Shown in pieces: positions 1 to 7,017 of a DNA stretch of 64,000 nt. This DNA is from Rubrivivax sp. (GTDB lineage Bacteria > Pseudomonadota > Gammaproteobacteria > Burkholderiales > Burkholderiaceae), in assembly GCA_016790225.1 (NCBI GenBank), contig JAEUOZ010000015.1, forward strand, positions 26,331-90,330, written 5' to 3'. A model generated the notes under the pieces. The model was not told the DNA's origin. It saw only the letters and a list, made by a program, of their open reading frames with translations, and made no database searches. Each line of letters opens with the position of its first letter. The first letter of the stretch is position 1. The position numbers and the translations under genes were made by a program.

Positions 1-1639
1 GCTGCTGGAACTGCAGCGCCGACACGTTCACGGCCACCGGCACATCAAAACCCTTGGCGCGCCAGCGCGCCGCCTGGCGCACCGCCTCGGCCATCACCCA
101 GGCGCCGATGCTGATGATCAGCCCGCTTTCCTCGGCCACCGGGATGAAGCGCGCCGGCGAGACGTCACCGCCGAACTCCGGGTCGCGCCAGCGCAGCAGG
201 GCCTCGGCGCCCACGAGCTGGCCGCTGCGCAGATCCACCTGCGGCTGGTAGTGCAGCCGGAAGCGCTGGTGCGCCAGCGCCTGGCGCATGGCGTGGTCCA
301 TGCGCATGCTGGTGCGCAGATCAGCCTCGCGGCGCATGGTGTGCAGCCGCCAGCTGGCGCGGCCGGCGCCCTTGGCACGGCGCATCGCTTCGCCTGCGTT
401 GTTCATCAGCTCGTCCAGGCCGCGTCCGTGGATCGGGCTGACCGCCACGCCAATGCTGCAGGTGAGCGTGAACTGCATGCCGTCCAGGCTGCTGGGCACG
501 GCGATGGCATCCAGCACACGTCGCGCCGTGATCTCTGCAGCCGCCGGATCCGCGTGGTGGACCAGCAGCGCAAACTGATCGCCGCCGACGCGGGCGATCA
601 TGTCGCCCTGGCGCATCGCGGCGCGCAGGCGGCGCGTCACCTCCAGCAGCACGAGATCGGCGCGCGAGCTACCCAGCGTCTCGTTGATGTTGCTGAACCT
701 GTCCAGATCCACCAACATCAACGCAAAGCTGCTGCCGCCATGGTGCAGATCGGCCACGGCCCGCTCCACGGCCGCCGAGAGTTCGCCGCGGTGCGGCAGG
801 CCGGTCAGCGGATCGGTCTGCGAGAGCTCCACGATGCGGCGATCGGCCGCCACGCGATCGGAGACGTCGCGGAACGCATAGACACGCCCCATCGGCCGGC
901 CACGCTGCCACAGCGGCTGCGTGACACGCTCGATGATCTGGCGCGAATGCAGGGTCAGCGTATCCGTGGCGCTGGCCAGCGTGGCATTCACGAGGGCGCG
1001 CAGGCGCCGCTCGTAGGCATCGCTGTCCTCCACGCTGCGCCGCAGCCAGTCGTGCACGGCCTGGTCATCGCGGGCATCCAGCAGCTGCTGAGGCAGGCCC
1101 CAGATCTCCGCAAAGCGGCGGTTGAAGGCGCGGATGTGGCCGCCCAGATCCGTGACCAGGATGCCGTCTGCCGTGCTCTCCAGCGTCGCCTGCAGCTCCG
1201 ACAGCGCCTGCTCCAGCCGATCCTCGGCCGCGTGGCGCTCGGACAGGTCGGTCAGCATCACCAGGTAGTAGGTCTGGCCGGCCTCTCCGTGGGCAAACGG
1301 CCTGACGCTGCGCGACACGTGCAGGCTGCGACCATCGGCCAGGCCCAGCGTGGCTTCGGAGTGCAGCACGCCGGCCAGCCCGCGCGAGGCCTCGTCCCAG
1401 TAGACCAGGTCTTCGGGCGTGAAGACCAGCGACTCCGCGCTCTGTCCCAGCAGGGAGCCCGGGGCCTTGCCGATCAAGGCATGGGCCCGGTCGTTGGCGG
1501 CCACCACGGTCAGCCCGCGCCCTTCCACCAGCCAGGCTGCCTCGGGCAGGCTTTCCAGCAGCGCGGGCCAGCCCAGCGCCTGCACGGTGGGCACCGCGCC
1601 GGGGGGCAGCAGCCGCACGGAGCTGTCGAAAGCGCCCAT
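1..1639 (-). CDS. PAS-GGDEF-EAL cyclic-di-GMP signalling protein (partial, 3' end outside window)
   Basis: The first 546 residues are visible; the EAL domain runs off the left edge. From the N terminus there are two PAS-like sensor regions (roughly residues 20-150 and 155-265), a GGDEF domain and the start of an EAL phosphodiesterase domain. The GGDEF signature reads GGDQF (residues about 352-356, bases 572-586), so the metal-binding Glu is Gln and cyclase activity is doubtful. The EAL motif is intact (EALLRW, starting near base 205), so the likely activity is hydrolysis of cyclic-di-GMP. No membrane segment is seen, so it is probably cytoplasmic. The ATG at 1639 overlaps the stop codon of the upstream HD-GYP gene (TGATG), implying translational coupling. 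The ATG was chosen on that overlap. Confidence 0.88.
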   Translation of the reverse strand, partial: MGAFDSSVRLLPPGAVPTVQALGWPALLESLPEAAWLVEGRGLTVVAANDRAHALIGKAPGSLLGQSAESLVFTPEDLVYWDEASRGLAGVLHSEATLGLADGRSLHVSRSVRPFAHGEAGQTYYLVMLTDLSERHAAEDRLEQALSELQATLESTADGILVTDLGGHIRAFNRRFAEIWGLPQQLLDARDDQAVHDWLRRSVEDSDAYERRLRALVNATLASATDTLTLHSRQIIERVTQPLWQRGRPMGRVYAFRDVSDRVAADRRIVELSQTDPLTGLPHRGELSAAVERAVADLHHGGSSFALMLVDLDRFSNINETLGSSRADLVLLEVTRRLRAAMRQGDMIARVGGDQFALLVHHADPAAAEITARRVLDAIAVPSSLDGMQFTLTCSIGVAVSPIHGRGLDELMNNAGEAMRRAKGAGRASWRLHTMRREADLRTSMRMDHAMRQALAHQRFRLHYQPQVDLRSGQLVGAEALLRWRDPEFGGDVSPARFIPVAEESGLIISIGAWVMAEAVRQAARWRAKGFDVPVAVNVSALQFQQ

Positions 1640-2928
1640 CAACCCGCCGGCGTCTCGTTGTCGACGAGCGGGGCCGCGCCGGACTCGAAGAAATAGGCCA
1701 CGCGCGGCCGCGGGGCCAGATAGTCCAGCGCCGCCGCCGGCAGCTGGGCGGCGCGGATGCTGCGCCGGATGCCCAGATCGGGTGCGCGTTCCAGATCCAG
1801 GTGCAGGGCTTCGTCGCGCGGGACCTTGGAGTCGTAGACCAGGACCCGCGGCTTCAACGGTCGAAGCGAGTTGACACTCACGACGAGGCCGAAGCGGTCG
1901 TCGGTCAGCTGCACCACGGAGCCCGCCGGATAGACGCCCATCATGCGGATGAAGGCATTCAGCACCGTCGCGTCGTACTTCGCGCGGCTGTGGGCAAACA
2001 GCGTCGAGAGCGCCTCGTGCGGCGTGAGCGCGCGGGCCAGCGAAGGCGGATTGCACAGGTTGTCGAAGCGGTTCACCAGCGCCACGATGCGCGCCGGCAT
2101 GCTGATGGCATCACCGCTCAGCCGACGCGGAAAACCGCTGCCGTCGGCCATCTCGTGGTGCTGGGTGATGACGCTGGTGACCGCTGCGCCGGTGCCCATG
2201 CGCCGGGCCTGGAACTGGCCCTGGTTCACATGGTCGGCATAGGCCGCCGCCTCGGCCGGCGTGAACTTGTCGTCCGGATGGCGCAACCGCTCCGGCACTC
2301 CCAGCTTGCCCACGTCATGCAGCAGCGCGCCGGCGCCCAGCTCGGCCAGCTCAGGCTCAGCCAGACCCAGCATGCGCCCCATCAGCATCGACACCACGGC
2401 GACATTCATCGCGTGCGCGGTCGCCCGGTCGCCCGAGGCGGTGTTGAGCACGCGGATGCACATCTCGCCTTCGACGAGCATCTTGTCCAGCAAGGCCTGG
2501 CTCAGGGCCTCGGTGTCCTGGCGCGCGGCCTGGGGCTCCTTGAGAACGCGGTCGTGCGCCTTGCGCCAGGCCTTGCCGGCCTCCTGATACTGCATTTCGC
2601 ACAGCTGCGACGCGGCACGCTGCTCGGCCAGCAGGCGGCGGCGGGCCTCGGCCTCGATCTCACCCGGCGTGCGGGGTCGGGCTTCCGGCTGCACAGCGGC
2701 GGACGTCGGCCCTGGCTCGGCCGGCAGGCTCATCCGGGCCGGCTCATCGGGATCGCTGCGCTCGGGATCCCAGCGCACGCGGCTCAGGCCCAGGGTGCGT
2801 ATCGTCTGGATCTGCTCATCGGACTCGATCTTGAAGCTGGAACGCGGAAATGGATGCGACATCCAGCTCAGGTCGAGGTGGACGTACATGCCCACCCGCA
2901 ACTGCTGAATGCTGACCGTCGGTGTCAT
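1639..2928 (-). CDS. HD-GYP domain phosphodiesterase with N-terminal DUF3391
   Basis: This 429-residue protein starts with the DUF3391 type sequence (IQQLRVGMYVHLDL), followed by a charged linker and an HD-GYP domain. Visible motifs are HDVGK (near residue 205) and HHEMADGSGFP, where the usual GYP is GFP. HD-GYP proteins hydrolyse cyclic-di-GMP to pGpG or GMP using a two- or three-metal centre. The ATG at 2928 was preferred to an in-frame start at 2979, because the family begins just before the DUF3391 motif and a GGAAGG sequence lies upstream. The gene overlaps the next gene, a GGDEF-EAL protein, by one base, so two unrelated cyclic-di-GMP phosphodiesterase folds are probably made together. 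Confidence 0.9.
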   Translation of the reverse strand: MTPTVSIQQLRVGMYVHLDLSWMSHPFPRSSFKIESDEQIQTIRTLGLSRVRWDPERSDPDEPARMSLPAEPGPTSAAVQPEARPRTPGEIEAEARRRLLAEQRAASQLCEMQYQEAGKAWRKAHDRVLKEPQAARQDTEALSQALLDKMLVEGEMCIRVLNTASGDRATAHAMNVAVVSMLMGRMLGLAEPELAELGAGALLHDVGKLGVPERLRHPDDKFTPAEAAAYADHVNQGQFQARRMGTGAAVTSVITQHHEMADGSGFPRRLSGDAISMPARIVALVNRFDNLCNPPSLARALTPHEALSTLFAHSRAKYDATVLNAFIRMMGVYPAGSVVQLTDDRFGLVVSVNSLRPLKPRVLVYDSKVPRDEALHLDLERAPDLGIRRSIRAAQLPAAALDYLAPRPRVAYFFESGAAPLVDNETPAG

Positions 2929-3080
2929 GGCCAATGAACCCTTCCAGGGGCGGCTCGGACAGCCACCCACACTGGGCATTTCGACCCGGGCACCCCTGAC
3001 TTGAATCAGGCCCCCAGTCCCTCAGGCAGCCGTGAACCAATTCACGCCGAAGCCCGGCCTTCGCCGCTGGCGCGGCCGGA

Positions 3081-4157
3081 TCAGAGGCCGGCAGCAGCGG
3101 CCACCGCGCCGGGGTCCACGCCCAGCCGCCCGGCGGCATCGAGGATCTCGCGCCAGGTGGTGGCGTCCACGGGCACGCCATCGCGCAGCCGCTGCAGCCT
3201 GCGCGCGCGCTCGGGCTCGCCGGCTGCCTGCACCGGACCAAAGCCTTCACGCGGCGGCGAGGCCTTCATCCACGCCAGGAAGGCCAGCGCCTCGGCTTCG
3301 AAGGCAGCGCGCTCGCCCAGCCGCGCCGGATCGACCAGCACGCTGAACATGCCGTTGAGCACGCGGCGCCGGCTGTTGTCGTGATCGCGCTGCGTCTGGC
3401 CTGCGGCCAGTGCGCCACCCAGCAGTTCGCACACCAGGGCGAGCCCGGCGCCCTTGTGGCCGCCGAAGCTCAGCAGCGCGCCCAGCGGCGGGATCACCGT
3501 GTAGCGCGGCTCCTGCGTCGGCCGACCCTGGTCGTCGATCAGGCAGCCGGCCTCGACCGGCTCGCCCTGGTTGTGGGCGACGCGGGTCTTGCCCTGGGCG
3601 ATCACGCTGGTGGCGAAATCCAGCAGCACCGGATCGCGGCCCTGCAACGGAATCCCCACGCAGAAGGGGTTGGTGCCGAATCGGGCATCGCTGCCGCCAT
3701 GGGGCGCGACGATCGCGCGTGCGATGACGTTGACGAAGTGGATGGAGACAAGCCCGGCCTGCGCGACCTGCTCGGCCCAGGCGCCGATGCGGCCCAGGTG
3801 ATGCGCCTGGCCCAGGGCCACGACGCAGCTGCCCAGCTGCCGCGCACGCTCGATGCCCAGCGCCATGGCCTCCTGGCCGACCACCTGGCCGAAGCCGGCG
3901 CAGCCATCCAGGCGCAGCAGCGCCCCGGCGTCCAGCAGCACCTGAACATGGGCGTTGGGCTTCAGGTTGCCTTCGAGAAACGCATCGGCATAGCGCGGCA
4001 GCATGCCGATGCCATGCGAATCGTGGCCCTGCAGGTTGGCTTCGATCAGGTTGCCGACCACCGCGTCCACCTCGGCGGGCTCGCTGCCGAAACCGCGCAC
4101 CAGGCGACGCATCGCCTCTTGCAGGCGGGGCTCGGGGATCAGGTGCATCTGGTTCAT
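3081..4157 (-). CDS. Ldh family malate/L-lactate-type dehydrogenase
   Basis: A 358-residue member of the Ldh family (malate/L-lactate/ureidoglycolate/2,3-diketogulonate dehydrogenases), which reduce 2-oxoacids with NAD(P)H and are unrelated to classical LDH/MDH. Family features include the conserved HDSHGI motif near residue 45, GQAHHLGRIG, and the APHGG...FGTNP core. The C terminus has the typical FGGHKGAGLA segment. Substrate cannot be read from sequence. It lies 8 bases downstream of an LD-carboxypeptidase gene in the same leftward block. The ATG at 4157 gives the start MNQMHLIPE; an ATG at 4148 is an alternative. Confidence 0.86.
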   Translation of the reverse strand: MNQMHLIPEPRLQEAMRRLVRGFGSEPAEVDAVVGNLIEANLQGHDSHGIGMLPRYADAFLEGNLKPNAHVQVLLDAGALLRLDGCAGFGQVVGQEAMALGIERARQLGSCVVALGQAHHLGRIGAWAEQVAQAGLVSIHFVNVIARAIVAPHGGSDARFGTNPFCVGIPLQGRDPVLLDFATSVIAQGKTRVAHNQGEPVEAGCLIDDQGRPTQEPRYTVIPPLGALLSFGGHKGAGLALVCELLGGALAAGQTQRDHDNSRRRVLNGMFSVLVDPARLGERAAFEAEALAFLAWMKASPPREGFGPVQAAGEPERARRLQRLRDGVPVDATTWREILDAAGRLGVDPGAVAAAAGL

Positions 4158-4165
4158 GGTCAGCC

Positions 4166-5224
4166 TCACAGGACGGCGGGCTGCAGCAGGCGCAGGGTGC
4201 CCGCATCGGCATCCATCTCCACCGGCAACCCGATGGGCAGCGTGAACTTGCGGCGGATGTGGCCGAAGCTGGCCCCGCCATAAACGGGCACGTTCAGCGG
4301 CGCGAAGTAGTCGTCGAACACCTCGTCCAGCGTCAGCGTGCCGAAGCCCTCGCCGGGCGTGCAGTTGGTGAAGGCGCCCAGCACGATGCCCGCCACGCGA
4401 TCCAGCGCGCCGCTGAGCTTCAGCGTGGAGAGCATGCGATCGACGCGGTAGATGTATTCGTTGACCTCTTCCAGGCAGAGGATCGCGCCATCGAAGAGCG
4501 GCCACCAGGGCGAGCCGGCCAGCGCCGTGAGCACCGCCAGATTGCCACCCAGCAGCGGCCCGCTGGCCCGCCCCGGGCGCCGCGTGCTGATGCGGCCCTC
4601 GCGCGGCGCCAGCACCTCGGTGCCGGGCGGCGGGTTGCGCAGCGTCAGGGCCTGGGCGTCCATCAGCACGCCGCGAAACTGCTGCACGCTGAATTCGTTC
4701 CACTCGCTGGCGGCCATCGGCGCGTGGAAAGTCACGAGGCCGGTGCGCGTGTGGATGGCATTGATGACGGACGTGAGATCGCTGAAGCCGCACAGCACCT
4801 TGGGGTTGCGCTGGATCAGCTCGTAGTCCAGCAGCGGCAGGATGCGGCCGCCGCCCGAGCCGCCGGTGATGGCCAGGATGCCCTGGATGCCGGGATCGGC
4901 AAACAGGGCATTCAGATCCGCGGCGCGCTGCGCATCGGTGCCGGCCAGGTGGCCGCGGCGCGCACGCGCGTTGGCGCCTTCGCGCACACGAAAGCCCAGC
5001 GCGGAAAGTGAGTCGCGCGCCAACTCGTAGGGCTGGCGCTCGTAGATCGCACCCGAAGGGTTGACCAGGCCCAGCGTGTCGCCCGGCTGCAGGCGACGCG
5101 CGCGGATCAGCGGCCGCCTTGGCGTGTGTGTCTGTGCCGGCACCAGCCCGGGCCACAACGCGGCACCGCCAGCCCACAGCGCCTGACGGCGGCTGAGCCC
5201 GGCCGGCGCGCGCCGCTCAGTCAA
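4166..5224 (-). CDS. ldcA: Exported LD-carboxypeptidase, S66 family
   Basis: A 352-residue protein of the LD-carboxypeptidase (peptidase S66) family, which removes the terminal D-Ala from murein tetrapeptides. The nucleophile region is visible as CGFSDLT, preceded by AITGGSGGGRILPLLD. Unlike E. coli cytoplasmic LdcA, it begins with a twin-arginine-like signal (LSRRQALWAGGAALWPGLVPA), so it probably acts in the periplasm. The only start that keeps this signal is TTG at 5224, which overlaps the end of the upstream dipeptidase gene by eight bases. The neighbouring D-Ala-D-Ala dipeptidase supports a peptidoglycan turnover role. Confidence 0.85.
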   Translation of the reverse strand: MTERRAPAGLSRRQALWAGGAALWPGLVPAQTHTPRRPLIRARRLQPGDTLGLVNPSGAIYERQPYELARDSLSALGFRVREGANARARRGHLAGTDAQRAADLNALFADPGIQGILAITGGSGGGRILPLLDYELIQRNPKVLCGFSDLTSVINAIHTRTGLVTFHAPMAASEWNEFSVQQFRGVLMDAQALTLRNPPPGTEVLAPREGRISTRRPGRASGPLLGGNLAVLTALAGSPWWPLFDGAILCLEEVNEYIYRVDRMLSTLKLSGALDRVAGIVLGAFTNCTPGEGFGTLTLDEVFDDYFAPLNVPVYGGASFGHIRRKFTLPIGLPVEMDADAGTLRLLQPAVL

Positions 5225-5834
5225 CCCGCGGCCCCGTCAGGCGCACCGTGGCGCGATCGCCCCAATCGAAGTGCCACCACTCGGTCGGAATGCCGCGAAA
5301 GCCGCCGCGCACCATGGCCGCATGCAGCCAGCCACGATCCGTGACCTGCGCGGCCGTCAGCTGGCCCAGCGCCAGGTGCTCGTCGTTCATCGCCGGGTGC
5401 GAGATCAGGCTCATCTCGTCGAAGGCGCTGCCCATGTCGGCCTCGGTGCCCTGCGGCGTGAGCAGCGTCGCGTCCACGGCCATGCCGAAGCTGTGGATCG
5501 AGCCCCGCGCGGGATCGGCAAAGTAGGTCTGCATCGGCGTGCCCACCACATCGGCCCAGATCGCCTGCTGCACGCGGTGCGGGCGCAAGGCATCCAGCAC
5601 GCGGATGCGCCAGCCGGGACGCTGCGCGGCCAGCCAGGCCGCTGCCACTTCGAGCCCCGCGGCCGCCTCCTGGCGCAGCCAGGCGCAGTCCCAATCGCGG
5701 TAGAGCACGCGACCGGCAAAGTTGTTGGCGGTGGGGTAGCGCAGGTCCACGTCGATCAGCGCATCCAGCGTCGACAGGTGCCGGAAGGCCGCGTGGCCCG
5801 CGACGGCTTCGATGCTCAGGGTCTGGAGGCTCAT
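5217..5834 (-). CDS. ddpX: D-alanyl-D-alanine dipeptidase, VanX/DdpX family
   Basis: A 205-residue zinc dipeptidase of the M15D (VanX/DdpX) family, which hydrolyses D-Ala-D-Ala. Metal and catalytic motifs are present: RVLDALRPHR (catalytic Arg), GSIHSFGMAVD (zinc His and Asp) and EWWHFDW (catalytic Glu and zinc His). The DLRYPTANNF segment near residue 30 is also typical. No signal peptide is visible, so it is probably cytoplasmic, as in the E. coli nutrient-scavenging enzyme. No vanH/vanA-like genes are nearby, so glycopeptide resistance is not indicated. The ATG is at 5834, 11 bases after rpe, and the stop overlaps the start of the LD-carboxypeptidase. Confidence 0.9.
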   Translation of the reverse strand: MSLQTLSIEAVAGHAAFRHLSTLDALIDVDLRYPTANNFAGRVLYRDWDCAWLRQEAAAGLEVAAAWLAAQRPGWRIRVLDALRPHRVQQAIWADVVGTPMQTYFADPARGSIHSFGMAVDATLLTPQGTEADMGSAFDEMSLISHPAMNDEHLALGQLTAAQVTDRGWLHAAMVRGGFRGIPTEWWHFDWGDRATVRLTGPRVD

Positions 5835-5845
5835 GGCCGCCCGTG

Positions 5846-6541
5846 TCAGGCCTCGGCCGCCAGCGCGGCGCGCATCGCCCGGATCACCTGCGCATAGTCG
5901 CGCTGGCCGAAGATCGCGCTGCCGGCCACGAAGGTGTCTGCCCCGGCATCGGCCACGCGCCGGATGTTCTCCACCTTGATGCCGCCGTCGACTTCGAGCC
6001 GAACGTCCTTGCCGCTGGCATCGATGAGACGGCGCACGCGCTCGATCTTGCGCAGCGCGCCCTCGATGAAGCTCTGCCCGCCAAAGCCCGGATTCACGCT
6101 CATGATGAGCACCAGGTCCAGCTGGTCGATGGTCCACTCCAGCACGTCCAGCGAAGCCGCCGGGTTGAACACCAGCCCGGCCTTGCAGCCCGCGCCGCGG
6201 ATGAGCTGCAGCGTGCGATCGACATGCGCGCTGGCCTCGGGGTGAAAGCTGATGAGATCGGCGCCGGCCTGGGCAAAGGCCTGCGCCAGCGCATCCACCG
6301 GCTGCACCATCAGGTGCACGTCGATCGGCGCGGGCGTGCCGTCGGGCTTGATGGCATGCGGCTTGAGCGCCTGGCAGACCATCGGCCCCACGGTGAGGTT
6401 GGGCACGTAATGGTTGTCCATCACGTCGAAGTGGATCCAGTCCGCACCGGCCGCCAGCACCGCGCGCACTTCCTCGCCCAGGCGGGCAAAGTCGGCCGAG
6501 AGGATCGAAGGAGCCAGTAGAGCATCGCGCGGCGGGGTCAT
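5846..6541 (-). CDS. rpe: Ribulose-phosphate 3-epimerase
   Basis: A 231-residue TIM-barrel enzyme interconverting ribulose-5-phosphate and xylulose-5-phosphate in the pentose phosphate and Calvin pathways. Diagnostic segments are [30 protein letters not shown] (metal His and Asp), [14 protein letters not shown] and LEVDGGI. The size matches the family. The ATG at 6541 lies six bases from a TAGAAT -10-like hexamer on the minus strand, with no Shine-Dalgarno sequence, suggesting a leaderless mRNA. It is divergent from apaG with only 35 bases between start codons, and it heads the leftward block containing the murein-dipeptide genes. Confidence 0.97.
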   Translation of the reverse strand: MTPPRDALLAPSILSADFARLGEEVRAVLAAGADWIHFDVMDNHYVPNLTVGPMVCQALKPHAIKPDGTPAPIDVHLMVQPVDALAQAFAQAGADLISFHPEASAHVDRTLQLIRGAGCKAGLVFNPAASLDVLEWTIDQLDLVLIMSVNPGFGGQSFIEGALRKIERVRRLIDASGKDVRLEVDGGIKVENIRRVADAGADTFVAGSAIFGQRDYAQVIRAMRAALAAEA

Positions 6542-6547
6542 CGGAGG

Positions 6548-6570
6548 ATTCTAGGAGCCGTGCCTAGAAT
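6548..6570. promoter_or_regulatory. Palindromic divergent promoter of rpe and apaG
   Basis: A perfect inverted repeat (ATTCTAGG, 7-base loop, CCTAGAAT) fills the 35-base gap between the two start codons. Each arm contains a TAGAAT hexamer reading outwards, a good match to a sigma-70 -10 box. Each hexamer ends exactly six bases before the ATG of its gene, so transcription would start at or next to the A of each ATG. No clear -35 hexamer is seen in either direction. Confidence 0.6.
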
Positions 6571-6576
6571 GGTCCG

Positions 6577-6951
6577 ATGGCCCGACCCGAATTCACCAGC
6601 ACGGTGCAGGTGCAGTATCTGCCCGAGCAATCGCAGCCGCCCCAGGGGCCGTTTGCCTATTCCTACACGGTGACCATCCGCAATACGGGCGACGTGGCAG
6701 CGCAGCTGGTGGCTCGGCACTGGGTCATCACGGACGCGGCGGGCAGCACGGAAGAGGTTCGCGGCCTGGCCGTGGTGGGCCACCAGCCGCTGCTGCAGCC
6801 CGGTGAATCCTTCGAGTACACCAGCTGGACGCGCATCGCCACGCCGCAAGGCACGATGCGCGGCACCTTCTTCTGCATGACCGACGATGCCCATGCCTTC
6901 GAGGCACCGGTGGCCACCTTCCTTCTGGCGCAGCCGCAGTCGCTGCATTGA
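6577..6951 (+). CDS. apaG: ApaG family protein
   Basis: A 124-residue ApaG/DUF525 protein with a fibronectin-III-like beta-sandwich fold. Characteristic segments are FAYSYTVTIRNTGDVAAQL, RHWVITDAAG, VRGLAVVGHQP and PGESFEYTSWT. In enterobacteria the gene sits with apaH and ksgA and has been linked to Co2+/Mg2+ homeostasis, but its biochemical role is not settled. Here it lies between rpe and a recombinase-family gene instead. The ATG at 6577 is immediately downstream of a palindromic -10 element, and the mRNA is probably leaderless. Confidence 0.95.
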   Translation: MARPEFTSTVQVQYLPEQSQPPQGPFAYSYTVTIRNTGDVAAQLVARHWVITDAAGSTEEVRGLAVVGHQPLLQPGESFEYTSWTRIATPQGTMRGTFFCMTDDAHAFEAPVATFLLAQPQSLH

Positions 6952-7017
6952 GCATCGCCGCGTGCTGAGCAGCGCCTGCAGCGCACAGCCGCCCGGCAGC
7001 CGCCGATCGACTGACGA

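Noticed and set aside
251..1696. Long open frame on the plus strand opposite the GGDEF-EAL gene
   Set aside because: Residues are dominated by His, Arg, Ala and Gln with no domain; the minus strand encodes coherent PAS, GGDEF and EAL domains. It is an artefact of high GC content.
3031..3046. Small inverted repeat CGTGAA...TTCACG as an operator
   Set aside because: Six-base arms with a four-base loop in a gap between same-strand genes; too short to support a call.
5217..5834. Glycopeptide resistance (vanX)
   Set aside because: No vanH, vanA/B or vanRS genes nearby; the DdpX-type metabolic role is far more common in proteobacteria.
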